A stretch of 45,085 nt of DNA from Nitrosomonas sp. GTDB taxonomy: Bacteria; Pseudomonadota; Gammaproteobacteria; Burkholderiales; Nitrosomonadaceae. Below the pieces are notes generated by a model. It was not told the origin of the DNA. It saw only the letters and a program-made list of their open reading frames with translations, and ran no database searches. The first letter of the stretch is position 1; each line of letters starts with the position of its first letter. The stretch covers positions 1 through 45,085 of the forward strand of contig SSFV01000090.1 of NCBI GenBank assembly GCA_008015565.1, in the 5' to 3' direction. Both the position numbers and the translations under genes were made by a program. Below, in pieces: positions 8,689 through 17,517 of this stretch.

Positions 8689-8910
8689 AGCTGCTCCCGT
8701 CAATTGGTAATTGAAATTTAATGGCTGTGGGTTAAATCCGAATCTCACAATGATATATATGAAGAGTAAATCGATATCTATCATGTAGTAGTGAAAGTTA
8801 CATCAATTTTTACAAAGAATTTACATTTTGTTAACAATTAACTTTTCTTTTTAACTTATAGTTAATCCATAAACTAATTTTTAATTATATTTCGATATTG
8901 AGAGGCAGTT
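8689..8910. promoter_or_regulatory. Divergent AT-rich intergenic region
   Basis: This very AT-rich stretch (for example TTGTTAACAATTAACTTTTC and TATAGTTAATCC) separates two divergently transcribed genes and presumably holds both promoters. I cannot assign individual -35 and -10 boxes with confidence. Confidence 0.35.
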
Positions 8911-9414
8911 ATGACCACGATAACTTTTTTGGTAAACGATGCGCAAGTAAACGGTAATAAAACAAATGCGTGGGTTGCTATCGAAGAAGCTGATAATGGT
9001 TCGCTTTTATTTAAAATTAAGCTCATGGATAACATTGCAAGAAATTTATACGGCATCTATTTGGAAATCACTGATGAGAGCATTATGAAGGCGCTAAGAG
9101 TTTCTGCCGTGTCTTATCAAAATTACGCAAATGAAGATTCAATGAATTACCTAAGAAATGGAACGGATTCAAGATTTTCTAACGTAAATAATGAACGCAG
9201 AGAAATTACCGCTATTGACCCAAGAACGGGAAAACAAAATGCAGCTATGAATAAGGTCAAAGGTTACAGTTTTTTATTGCGGTGTAAAACACGAGTCTTG
9301 TCGTTGTGTGATTTTTCCCATTTGCAATTCGACTACACGAATGATTATGCGAATTCATGTATAGCTCCTAGCAATGAAGGTAGTCACCGGCGCATATATC
9401 TAAGACTAATGTAA
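8911..9414 (+). CDS. Hypothetical protein (167 aa)
   Basis: I do not recognise a named family. The ATG at 8911 follows a GAGAGG ribosome binding site. The N-terminal half (TFLVNDAQVNGNKTNAWVAIEEADNGSLLFKIKLMD...YGIYLEITDE) is rich in alternating hydrophobic residues typical of a beta-sandwich and resembles secreted calcium-binding or PEP-CTERM-type proteins seen in this group. It has no signal peptide or membrane helix. The middle is Asn/Asp-rich, and the C-terminal third contains three Cys. Codon and base use is more AT-rich than in neighbouring housekeeping genes, and an IS481 relic follows immediately, so it may be acquired DNA or have an altered C-terminus. Confidence 0.55.
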   Translation: MTTITFLVNDAQVNGNKTNAWVAIEEADNGSLLFKIKLMDNIARNLYGIYLEITDESIMKALRVSAVSYQNYANEDSMNYLRNGTDSRFSNVNNERREITAIDPRTGKQNAAMNKVKGYSFLLRCKTRVLSLCDFSHLQFDYTNDYANSCIAPSNEGSHRRIYLRLM

Positions 9415-9423
9415 GTATTCGAT

Positions 9424-10040
9424 TGTTTGACACAAAAATTATATTAGTAAGGCCCGATCTGTCAGCCGAGCTTGATAGCATGTCCCGCGCCTGCAAGGTG
9501 ATGGGACTTGGATTTCCCTAAGCTACTTTCTATCACTATCAGTGTGCCGTGGAAGCAAGCGGGGTTGAGGCTCTGATTGATGCGAACCGGTGCAAGCCCA
9601 AAATCAAGAACCGTGTTAAAGAGGCGACAGTCAGTCTTGGAAAAGCATGTCACCGAGACTGGGGAGAATTTACCGCTGCCTCTTCGTCGATACCTATTCC
9701 AAGTGGGCGACGGCCAGGTTATTTACTACCAAAACACCGATCGCAGCAATTAACTTGCTCAATGACCAGGTAATGCTGTTTTTCTGCAGGAATTCTACCA
9801 GGTAGCTTTTCGACTTAAGATTTACCAATCCATTGAAGCGTTGCGAGTCAATTTGGATCTCTGGATGGTTTATTCTAAGAAATGTGCAATTACCAAGGCA
9901 AAATGTGTTGAGGAGCACGGTGTTGCAAGCATTAATTAGGAAATATAGAACGATAAAATAACCGCATTAAACAACTCAATTTGATCTAACAGACACATCG
10001 TCAAATCGGGTAACTGCCGGATTAGGCCGCAATTGCTACA
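9424..10040 (+). mobile_element. Relic of an IS481-family insertion sequence
   Basis: The region carries broken transposase pieces in order along the plus strand. The left edge TGTTTGACACAAAAATTATA and a right edge near CGCAATTGCTACA fit TGT...ACA-type termini, but no clear inverted repeat can be matched, so the limits are estimates. Confidence 0.5.
9456..9939 (+). pseudogene. IS481-family transposase pseudogene
   Basis: The frame starting at 9456 reads DLSAELDSMSRACKVMGLGFP, stop (TAA at 9519), ATFYHYQCAVEASGVEALIDANR, which is the N-terminal HTH region of IS481-type transposases with a nonsense codon. After KEATVS a large piece is missing. The next recognisable segment, in another frame, is LYRCLFVDTYSKWATARLFTTKTPIAAINLLNDQV, around the first catalytic Asp. 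A second deletion then joins it to EFYQVAFRLKIYQSIEALRVNLDLWM near the C-terminus. The catalytic core is therefore absent. The track ORFs on both strands here are fragments or shadows of this relic. Confidence 0.75.
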
Positions 10041-10194
10041 ACCAATATCTATATTTAATGAAACTTTGGACTGCATAAAACTCTATCAGCCTTCGCTTGA
10101 GTATACAATGATCATGAATGATTGGTTTTAGTCGCGCTTTAGGACTGAAAACTTTATGTATTAATGCTTTTTTAATAAAAGATCAGGAGGTTAT

Positions 10195-10548
10195 ATGCAC
10201 TATGCAATTTCTACGACTTGGGGCCCAACCGATACCACGCGGGCTGCGTTACCGTTCATATTTGCTTCATCAGCTTTACAAGCGGGTGATACCGTAGTGA
10301 TTATGCTTTTTCATGATGCGGTAACTATCGCTATCGACGGAACGCATCAGAAAATCATTCCTTTCGGTCCAACTTCAAAATTTGCTGAAGTGTTTTCCAA
10401 TCCCAATGCCAAGGTAATCGTGTGTAAACCTTGTGCTGAGGCACGTTCCTTTAGAGAAGATATGCTGTTAAAGAACGCTATATTTGGCGGAATGAATGAT
10501 TTGCATCAAGAGGTCTCCCGTCCGGACGCAAAATTCATCAGTTTTTAA
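10195..10548 (+). CDS. DsrE-like small soluble protein
   Basis: The 117-residue protein begins at an ATG preceded by an AGGAGG ribosome binding site. The pattern of a short beta strand (YAISTTWGPTDTTRAALPFIFASSALQAGDTVVIMLFHDAV) followed by KFAEVFSNPNAKVIVCKPCAEARSF is that of the DsrE/DsrF-like fold, which includes sulfur-carrier subunits and many uncharacterised stand-alone proteins. The conserved Cys pair CKPC (about residues 80-83) sits where sulfur-relay members have their active Cys. No dsr genes are nearby, so a role in sulfur oxidation cannot be claimed. A peroxiredoxin-like or sulfur-transfer role is only possible. Confidence 0.8.
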   Translation: MHYAISTTWGPTDTTRAALPFIFASSALQAGDTVVIMLFHDAVTIAIDGTHQKIIPFGPTSKFAEVFSNPNAKVIVCKPCAEARSFREDMLLKNAIFGGMNDLHQEVSRPDAKFISF

Positions 10549-10565
10549 TCTGGTAGACATTCCAA

Positions 10566-10618
10566 ATTATCAGATCGCCTATGTTCGCTGCATTTGTCAT
10601 TTGGCTTGATCTGATAAT
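10566..10618. terminator. 11-bp inverted repeat after the DsrE-like gene
   Basis: ATTATCAGATC at 10566 pairs perfectly with GATCTGATAAT ending at 10618, and GCC/GGC can extend the stem. It lies just past the DsrE-like stop codon. It lacks a T-run, so it may stabilise the transcript end rather than be a textbook terminator. Confidence 0.4.
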
Positions 10619-10644
10619 CGACAAAACAAAAAAATTTATTGATT

Positions 10645-11894
10645 ATGAGATCAATTGCAGTCTCGGTTATTCTGGTCATCTTTGTTGCTTTGCTACCGGC
10701 ATTGACAGTCGTTTCTTCTCTGTCATTGAATGTTCAAGGAATCGGTCTTTTGTTGGGGTGGCTAGGAACGGGATTGTTGGTAGCGAGCTTGCTATTAATG
10801 ATCCGAGATCCGTATTGGGCATCTTGTTTTGGAGGCCTGCAACAGATGTACCGATGGCACCATGGAATGGGTGTGCTGGGTTTTGTATTGATATTAATGC
10901 ACCCTGTGCTGCTGGCGGGATATTACTTACCTTTGGGTGCCGATATTGCAGGGGAATATTTATCACCACTTAATCCGCAATTGACAAATATCTTGGGCTG
11001 GTTGGCATTGGTTATTATTATGCTAGGCATGGCCACGACTTTTTTCTGCACCTCCCTTACGGCTTTTGGCGGCGCTTACATATATTGTTGGTCGTAGCCA
11101 TAGCTCTCGGTTTTGGACATATTTGGACTGTAAGTGGATTTTCCGTCAGCCTAGCAGCGGCTTTGCTTCCTGCGGTAATACCCGTTGGATGGCGGTTATT
11201 GCGTGCCGATCGAAGTGGCGACACTCTTCCTTACGAAGTCAGTGCAGTCAACCATCCTGCAAAACACATCACCGAAGTAAATTTACGGCCATTGGCAAAG
11301 CCTATATCGATCGCACCGAGTCAATTCGTACGAGCGGCTTTTTTTGAAGGATCGCATTTTCAAGGTTGTGGTGATTTTCATCCGTATACCGTAAGTCATA
11401 TCGCAAAAGATGGCGGTTTGACGTTAAGTATTAAGGCATTGGGAGATTGCACTCGGCATATACAGTTAATTGAACCGGGTGTTGCTGTCCGCTTGCAAGG
11501 ATCATATGGTAATTTTTTGCTTACTCGCCCAATTGCACCAGAAATATGGATCGCTGCCGGTATTGGCCTAACTCCTTTTCTAGCTTTGCTGCGAAGTCAA
11601 CCAGTCACCCAGCATACCGACATGATTTACGTTCATCGTGAAAGTGAGCGTGTTCCTTACGAAGAGGAATTACAGATGTTTGCCACAAATCAATCACTTT
11701 TACATTTTAATTCTTTGCCAATGACGAATGATTTGACCCCTTTATTCATGCAATTGGAAAGCATTGATAAGCTCAATATGAAACAAGTGTATCTTTGCGG
11801 CCCTCCGCCATTCATGACTAAGGTTACCCAATGGCTACGGAAACGTGATATGCATAGGCAACAAATTCATTTTGAACAATTCGATTTCCGTTAG
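10645..11894 (+). pseudogene. Ferric reductase-like / NAD(P)H oxidoreductase, split by a -1 frameshift
   Basis: Together ORFs 10639-11097 and 11085-11894 make one flavocytochrome-like protein. The membrane part has helices with candidate haem His residues (YRWHHGMGVLGFVLILMHP; second pair in RRLHILLVVAIALGFGHIW). A ferredoxin-reductase module follows, with FAD motif FHPYTVSH, nucleotide motif GIGLTPFLALLRS and C-terminal CGPPPFM. The family passes electrons from NAD(P)H through FAD and haem across the membrane. At 11040-11046 the sequence is T TTT TTC in frame 0. Slipping back one base restores LHLPYGFWRRLH, the expected loop before the next helix. This is either one T lost from a T7 run or a programmed -1 site. 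I prefer the ATG at 10645 to the TTG at 10639. Confidence 0.85.
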
Positions 11895-12298
11895 TGAGTA
11901 TGAGACAGATGGTTTTGTCAAAGAAATTTGCCATTTAATGCTTCGCTATTCAATTCACTTTTAAACTTCAATGAACAATCGGCGTTACCATTACCCTCAT
12001 CAGGAACAAGCACTGCGAATTCTCCCATATACAACGGAAACACCACTTACGTGCATCAGCGTAGATTGCCCGCTTGTCGGTAGCGTGATTGTATGTACAA
12101 ATTATTTTAGAAATGCTTCCTGAGACACTGGCCGATTATTAAAAAAACTTCTGCATAACCAAATTTCTGAGCTTTTCTACTCATTAATCGCGCTTGTTAG
12201 TCTAATAACTATAATTGATAAAGTTGAAAACTGGTTATGCAAAATACTTAGACAGTGCTATGAGTGAAATAAGCTTAATTATCTCTTGGAAATAATCC
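11895..12298. other. 404-base intergenic region with a MITE-like repeat
   Basis: No gene is supported here. A 50-codon ORF at 11971-12123 (MNNRRYHYPHQEQ) lacks a convincing ribosome binding site and is unrecognised. The right half contains the inverted-repeat element listed separately, and the promoter of the P-type ATPase gene must lie close to it. Confidence 0.4.
12143..12250. repeat. MITE-like element with TGCATAACCA terminal inverted repeats
   Basis: TGCATAACCA at 12152-12161 and its exact complement TGGTTATGCA at 12232-12241 frame about 70 bases of AT-rich DNA. The similarity extends imperfectly outward to about 19 bases (14 matches). There is no coding capacity inside. The size and ends resemble a small non-autonomous element of the type mobilised by IS4/IS5-like transposases, but no transposase for it is present in the window. 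Confidence 0.45.
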
Positions 12299-14770
12299 AT
12301 GCATCGATCTGTGCCTATCATCCGCTTGGGGGGCATCCTAAAGGGCAACCGAGGTTTAACCCGCGAAGAAGTGAATGCCCATCTAAACCAGTATGGACGT
12401 AATGATATCGTGGAAGCCCCCACCTCGAATCGATGGGCGTTGCTATTAGAGACAGCTCGAGATCCTATGTTATGGTTTTTATTTGGCATGGCCATATTGT
12501 TTATCTTCCTTGGCGATACGATAGAAGCCGCGATTCTTTTTGTGGCAGCAATTCCGCTGATTGGAATGGATTTGTACTTGCATCGCCGCACCCGGGCTTC
12601 CACAGAAAATCTGTCGAGCCAGCTTGCGGCACAAGCCAAGGTAGTTCGTGATAATCAAATCGTAGATATTGTCGCAACAGAACTAGTACCCGGAGATCTC
12701 GTGCTGCTATCTGCAGGACAAAATGTGCCTGCTGATGGCATTCTTATCTCTGGTGAGCCAATTCAGGTAGATGAGTCTATATTGACCGGTGAAGCTTTCC
12801 CGGTACGAAAGCAGCCATTTACTCAGTTAGACCAGTCAACTATGAGTGGCTCAATCAATACTGTTCACTGGATCTTGGCTGGAACCCGGTTACTTACTGG
12901 AACGGCCACTATCCGAATTGTGTTCACCGGTGCTGAAACGATTTACGGAAATATCGTGCGCTCTGCATTGCTTGGCAGCCGTGAACGGACCCCTCTTCAA
13001 ACTGCCATTGCCCATTTAGTTGTTATGCTTCTTATTGCGTCCACGATCTTCTGCTTAGCGCTTGCTTGGGTGCGTCTGCACCAGGGATTCGGCATTGTCG
13101 ATGCATTGCTGAGTGCGGTTACGCTGGCAGTTGCTGCGCTACCTGAAGAATTCCCAGTTGTTTTTACTTTTTTTCTGGGTGTAGGTGTTTATCGCCTTGC
13201 GCAACGGCGTGCGCTGGTGCGGCGTGCGGTAGTGGTGGAGAACATCGGACGTGTATCATGCATTTGTTCGGATAAGACAGGCACTATCACAGAAGGCCGG
13301 TTGAATTTGACCCACCGCTACCCGAATAATGATTTTAGCGCCGAGCGATTGCTATCGATCGCAGCATTGGCTTCACGAAGTGAAACCGGTGATCCGTTAG
13401 ATTTAGCAATTCTTGGCACGGCACCCGCAATCCACTCTCATTATTCTCTGGAAAAGACATTTCCATTCACGGAAAACCGCAAGTGCGAAACTGCCATATG
13501 GCGCAAACCTGATGATGAATTAATAGCAGTGACCAAAGGCGCACCGGAAACAATATTTGACATGTGCGCTTTTGCCGATAGCGAGCCTATAAAATGGGAA
13601 ACTCGAGTTGCAGAGCTTGCTAAGGCTGGACATAAGGTTATTGCCTGCGCTGAGCGGCGCATCACAGCTGATGCTTGGGTTGGTAAAGAACCCGATCAGA
13701 AATTCAGTTTCGCCGGTTTGCTTGCATTTGAAGACCCCGTACGAGAAGGAGTTACCGAGGCAATTCAAAACTGTCGTGAAGGGGGTATTCACGTGATAAT
13801 GATAACAGGCGATCATCCCGCTACTGCAGAGGCGGTAGCACGCGAGATAGGCTTGGGCCAAGGAACTCCTAAAGTAATCGAAGCAAATCAATTGGAGGCA
13901 TTGTTACAACTGGATAGCGCCGCTTTGATAAGCGTAGATGTCATTGCTCGTGCCCTCCCATCGCAGAAGCTCACCTTAGTCCGTGCTCTGCAATTCACTG
14001 GTGAAATCGTGGCGGTCACGGGAGATGGCGTAAATGATGTGCCGGCACTACAGGTTGCTGATATTGGTATTGCTATGGGTCAGCGCGGGACTCATAGCGC
14101 ACGTGAGGTTGCTACCATTGTGCTATTGGACGACAATTTCCGCACGATCATTCGCGCGATCGCCGAAGGCAGACAGTTGTTTCGCAATTTGAAGTTGAGC
14201 TTTGCCTATCTATTGATGATCCACATTCCCTTGGTTATCACGGCAGCTCTTATACCTTTAACTGGCTACCCTCTGCTTTATCTTCCTATTCACATTGTCT
14301 GGCTTGAGTTGATCATTCATCCCACAGCATTATTGGTATTCCAGGAGCTGCCAGCGACTGAACGCTTGACTCCACGACAAAAAACGCATCGCACCAAATT
14401 TTTTAATCCGGGAGAGTGGGGAGTGATTGGTATTGTAGGGGGACTGCTAACATTCGTAATCATTTATGGCTATGAATATAGCCTTGGGATAGGGTACGAG
14501 GTTGAACACGCACGAGCGATGGCTCTAGTAACTCTGACATTTGCAAGCGCCATGTTAACGATTGCTCTGAGCGGTCTGGCTAACTTTATTTCACGTATCA
14601 TCGTGGGGGCAACTATTACGTTGACTCTACTACTGGTGCAATATCCAGCCATGGCTTCGTTATTACATTTGACTCCCCTACATTTAAACGACTTGATGCA
14701 AAGTGTAGTGAGTACGCTTGGAATCGCCATGATTGTCTTATTTGGACGGTTCAGGATTTGGATACATTAA
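12299..14770 (+). CDS. P-type cation-transporting ATPase
   Basis: The 823-residue pump hydrolyses ATP through a phospho-Asp intermediate to move cations across the inner membrane. The N-terminal cation-ATPase segment (GLTREEVNAHLNQYGRND) is followed by two helices, the actuator domain (VDESILTGEAFPV), and two helices with the ion-site motif LPEEFP. The phosphorylation loop CSDKTGT has Asp325. The nucleotide domain shows KGAPE, the hinge reads TGDGVNDVPAL, and six further helices end the protein. The PEEFP site replaces the PEGLP of Ca2+ pumps and lacks the CPx motif of heavy-metal pumps, so the ion cannot be assigned. The start at 12299 has only a weak GGA-type ribosome binding site. It is transcribed alone beside a MITE-like repeat. 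Confidence 0.93.
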   Translation: MHRSVPIIRLGGILKGNRGLTREEVNAHLNQYGRNDIVEAPTSNRWALLLETARDPMLWFLFGMAILFIFLGDTIEAAILFVAAIPLIGMDLYLHRRTRASTENLSSQLAAQAKVVRDNQIVDIVATELVPGDLVLLSAGQNVPADGILISGEPIQVDESILTGEAFPVRKQPFTQLDQSTMSGSINTVHWILAGTRLLTGTATIRIVFTGAETIYGNIVRSALLGSRERTPLQTAIAHLVVMLLIASTIFCLALAWVRLHQGFGIVDALLSAVTLAVAALPEEFPVVFTFFLGVGVYRLAQRRALVRRAVVVENIGRVSCICSDKTGTITEGRLNLTHRYPNNDFSAERLLSIAALASRSETGDPLDLAILGTAPAIHSHYSLEKTFPFTENRKCETAIWRKPDDELIAVTKGAPETIFDMCAFADSEPIKWETRVAELAKAGHKVIACAERRITADAWVGKEPDQKFSFAGLLAFEDPVREGVTEAIQNCREGGIHVIMITGDHPATAEAVAREIGLGQGTPKVIEANQLEALLQLDSAALISVDVIARALPSQKLTLVRALQFTGEIVAVTGDGVNDVPALQVADIGIAMGQRGTHSAREVATIVLLDDNFRTIIRAIAEGRQLFRNLKLSFAYLLMIHIPLVITAALIPLTGYPLLYLPIHIVWLELIIHPTALLVFQELPATERLTPRQKTHRTKFFNPGEWGVIGIVGGLLTFVIIYGYEYSLGIGYEVEHARAMALVTLTFASAMLTIALSGLANFISRIIVGATITLTLLLVQYPAMASLLHLTPLHLNDLMQSVVSTLGIAMIVLFGRFRIWIH

Positions 14771-14841
14771 CTAAGTAGTGAAGTCACTTTACTAAACTTC
14801 CTCAAGAATCAATTTCCTATCATATAGCCACACCAAATAAC

Positions 14842-14964
14842 CTGCTTACGGCCGATATTATCGATAATCAGTACACGATACTTGTTTAATCAGGTCATGG
14901 TGGTCATCATGTCCAACTCTTTATTGGCTTGTTGCAAGTACTGAACTAATACTGTTGCCGACAT
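14842..14964 (-). pseudogene. Fragment of an IS21-type IstB ATPase
   Basis: Read on the minus strand from 14964 the frame gives MSATVLVQYLQQANKELDMM, then a TGA (14890-14892), then LNKYRVLIIDNIGRKQ. This matches the IstB helper-ATPase pattern LVQxLQxAKxEL...LDKYxLLIxDDIGYV around the Walker B motif, with the second Asp changed to Asn. Only about 40 residues remain. Confidence 0.5.
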
Positions 14965-14990
14965 CCATTTCGATATACAAACAAAAAATA

Positions 14991-15989
14991 TCATCGAGGA
15001 TCATCATAGCGCGTGTGCTGCAAGCGCGGGGTATGCGGATTTAAAACTGTAGAGAATTGTTTTTTACTAAAAATGACACGTGCCTGCGGATCCGGGTCGA
15101 TAGCTTTGAGCGTTTCGATGACAGCAACTCTTGGAGCCAGTCCGGCATAATTAGCAACTTGAATGGATAATCCGGGACGGGCATTCAGTTCAATAATCAT
15201 TGGACCTTGATCCCTGTCCAGTACAAGATCTGCGCCTAAATAACCCAAGCCGGTCATTTCATAGCAAGCTGCAGCCAATTGCAGTAATTTATCCCAGTGA
15301 GGAATAAATAGCTCCGAGAATGTCTTGCGTGTATCCGGATGGTGCAAAACCGTTTCACCAAATTGAACAGCGTGTAATGCACCGCCCGTTCCAATATCAA
15401 TGCCCACGCCTACTGCGCCTTGATGTAGATTGGCTTTGCCATCGGATGCATGAGTCGTCAATCGTAGCATCGCCATGATGGGGTAGCCACGGAAAACGAT
15501 GATGCGGATATCGGGAATGCCTTCATAACTGTAGCCGGAGAAAACCGGATCCAGTTGTATCAACGATTCAATCATGACACTGTCAGGCTTACCGCCGAGA
15601 CTGTGAAGACCGCTTAGAATATTGGAAACGTGGCGTTCTATATCTACTAACTGTATGGCATCCCCACTGGGTTTAAAATATAGATTGTGATCGTGTTCGA
15701 CGATTACCAGTATGCCCTTGCCACCGCTGCCTTTTACAGGTTTGATAACAAACTGGTTATAAGGTCTCAGTACTTCTTGCAACAGTTTGACATCATGCTG
15801 GTAATGTAATGTGCCGAGCAGTTTGGGCACGGTGATACCAGCTTGTTGTGCCAGCAGCTTGGTTTTTAATTTATCATCGACAAGCGGGTATAAATGACGC
15901 GGGTTATACCGGGATATCAGGCCAAAGTTCCTTTGGTTCATCCCGATGATGCCAAAGCTTCTGAGCTTTTTAGGACTTGCTAGAAACAT
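14991..15989 (-). CDS. Alpha-L-glutamate ligase-related ATP-grasp protein
   Basis: This ATP-grasp enzyme of 332 residues is related to RimK-type glutamate ligases. I chose ATG 15989 (MFLASPKKLRSFGI), which has an AAGG-type ribosome binding site. The track start adds 21 residues read from inside the upstream gene. The ATP-grasp features are QFVIKPVKGSGGKGILVI (P-loop-like lysine and glycine loop), DIRIIVFRGYPIMAMLRL, and metal ligands in the segment LGADLVLDRDQGPMIIELNARPGL. It overlaps the 7TM gene by 20 bases and is the last gene of a three-gene unit. The family is known to travel with the 7TM transglutaminase-like protein and the zinc-protease-like protein. Its substrate is not established. 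Confidence 0.9.
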   Translation of the reverse strand: MFLASPKKLRSFGIIGMNQRNFGLISRYNPRHLYPLVDDKLKTKLLAQQAGITVPKLLGTLHYQHDVKLLQEVLRPYNQFVIKPVKGSGGKGILVIVEHDHNLYFKPSGDAIQLVDIERHVSNILSGLHSLGGKPDSVMIESLIQLDPVFSGYSYEGIPDIRIIVFRGYPIMAMLRLTTHASDGKANLHQGAVGVGIDIGTGGALHAVQFGETVLHHPDTRKTFSELFIPHWDKLLQLAAACYEMTGLGYLGADLVLDRDQGPMIIELNARPGLSIQVANYAGLAPRVAVIETLKAIDPDPQARVIFSKKQFSTVLNPHTPRLQHTRYDDPR

Positions 15990-17517
15990 TTCGCCTTTCC
16001 AGAGAATGAAATCGATACAGTTCGGATAACCGGTAGCCTGTATACTGACCAAGCAACAGGATGAATGCCAGATTAACCAGCATCAATTCAGGAAAATTAA
16101 AACTCAGATATTCTATGGTGCGATTGCTCATGAACAGATAGGCAATGACAGCCGTCAGCAGGCTGCCACCACCCTGAATCAGCACCTCCCTGGGACCGTC
16201 TTCTTCCCAAAGCACCGACATGCGTTCAATAGTCCATGACAGAATGATCATCGGGAAGAAAGTCACTGTCAGAGCTTGATCGAGCCCAAGTTTGTTACTA
16301 ATGATACTGATGCTTGCCATAATGACGATTACCACGATGATAACGGCCGATATTCGCGCTACAAACAATAGATTCAGGCGTGATAAATACGACCGGATTA
16401 ATAGCCCGGTACCGACTACGGTGAGAAAGATGATAATGCCGGTAAGTAATGTTGTCTGTATCAAGGCTAATGCAATCAAAATAGGCATGAACGTGCCGGA
16501 AGTGCGCAGGCCGATCAGCAAGCGCATAATGACCACAATCAGTGCACCGATCGGTAATAGCAAAATCATTTTAAATGCATTTTGCTGCTCAATGGGCAAA
16601 CTATAAATAGAGAAATCGATAATGCCGGCTTGTTTACTCATGCTGTCGCGCACTACCAGATTTCTCGTGGATTGAAGGTTTTTGATGATGGAAAACGAAA
16701 TTTGGGAATTTTTGCCGCCCACTACATCCAGCAAAGATTCATCGCCTCGCTGCCAGATCAAGAAATTTTCCGGTTTGCCATGTAAGCCGGTGTTTTGATT
16801 AAACAGTAACCACTGTCCGCCAATATACACTTCGACGAAGTTGGTCAATGATTGTCTGCGCCGGCCATCTTCTAAATAAAGGCCGCGCACGATGCGTGCG
16901 CTGATGCCTTCCATTGCTAGCAAGTTAATGATCAAGTGCGTTTTGTAATCGTCACTGGAGCGTTCACTAAGCAATAGGCTTTGATTCTGGCTAGGCACTT
17001 TGGAATTTAGCGCAGTAATCAATTCGCGCGTAAATATTTTCGTGTTTGCTGACCGGTTGCGTACTTGATCCAGCAATGTAATCGCTGCGGTATTAAGTAC
17101 TTCGTCAAATTCCGGCTTTTCCGGTTCGGATGGAAGATCGGCTGCAATGGAAGAAGTGATTTGATCCGTTTCATACAAACTTAAACGGTAATAAGCGGTT
17201 TGTGCGCCTTTTACAGCCCTTTTACTCCACTGCGCACGGCGCCCCGAAGGGGAAGCGAGCTCACTGAAACCGTAATCCGGGGAAGCAAAATCTTCTTTGA
17301 TGATAACGATGTCCGGAGTTTCGGGCGGTAACGCAAACGACACCACCACTGGACCGCCGCGTGCACTAAAATCGATCTTGGCTTCGATGTTCCAAACCGG
17401 TGTTTTGTCATCCGGTAATAATGGAAATCCCAAAATGAAGTGTTTGTATAAGATCAAACCTACGCCGAGCCCCATGATCAAAATAACCAGAAGGTAGAAC
17501 CGGAGATTTGCATGCAT
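15970..17517 (-). CDS. Inactive transglutaminase domain fused to seven transmembrane helices
   Basis: The 515-residue protein has an N-terminal helix (about 8-28), a periplasmic region of about 240 residues containing a transglutaminase-like fold (FTRELITALNSK...KTHLIINLLAMEGISARIVRGLYLEDGRR...NFVEVYIGGQWLLFNQNTG), and then seven hydrophobic segments from about residue 320 (MILLLPIGALIVVIMRLLIGL...). The Cys normally needed for catalysis is not at its expected place, as is typical of the family (Transglut_i_TM plus 7TM_transglut_C). It shares one base with the upstream stop (TAATG) and overlaps the ligase gene downstream, so the three products are translationally coupled and probably form one envelope system. 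The role is unknown. Confidence 0.92.
   Translation of the reverse strand: MHANLRFYLLVILIMGLGVGLILYKHFILGFPLLPDDKTPVWNIEAKIDFSARGGPVVVSFALPPETPDIVIIKEDFASPDYGFSELASPSGRRAQWSKRAVKGAQTAYYRLSLYETDQITSSIAADLPSEPEKPEFDEVLNTAAITLLDQVRNRSANTKIFTRELITALNSKVPSQNQSLLLSERSSDDYKTHLIINLLAMEGISARIVRGLYLEDGRRRQSLTNFVEVYIGGQWLLFNQNTGLHGKPENFLIWQRGDESLLDVVGGKNSQISFSIIKNLQSTRNLVVRDSMSKQAGIIDFSIYSLPIEQQNAFKMILLLPIGALIVVIMRLLIGLRTSGTFMPILIALALIQTTLLTGIIIFLTVVGTGLLIRSYLSRLNLLFVARISAVIIVVIVIMASISIISNKLGLDQALTVTFFPMIILSWTIERMSVLWEEDGPREVLIQGGGSLLTAVIAYLFMSNRTIEYLSFNFPELMLVNLAFILLLGQYTGYRLSELYRFHSLERRNVSSKS

Noticed and set aside
10581-10973. 130-codon plus ORF and the minus ORF 10676-10969
   Set aside because: Both are other-frame shadows of the ferric-reductase membrane domain.
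11971-12123. 50-codon ORF MNNRRYHYPHQEQ
   Set aside because: There is no ribosome binding site, homology or neighbour support. It may be chance.
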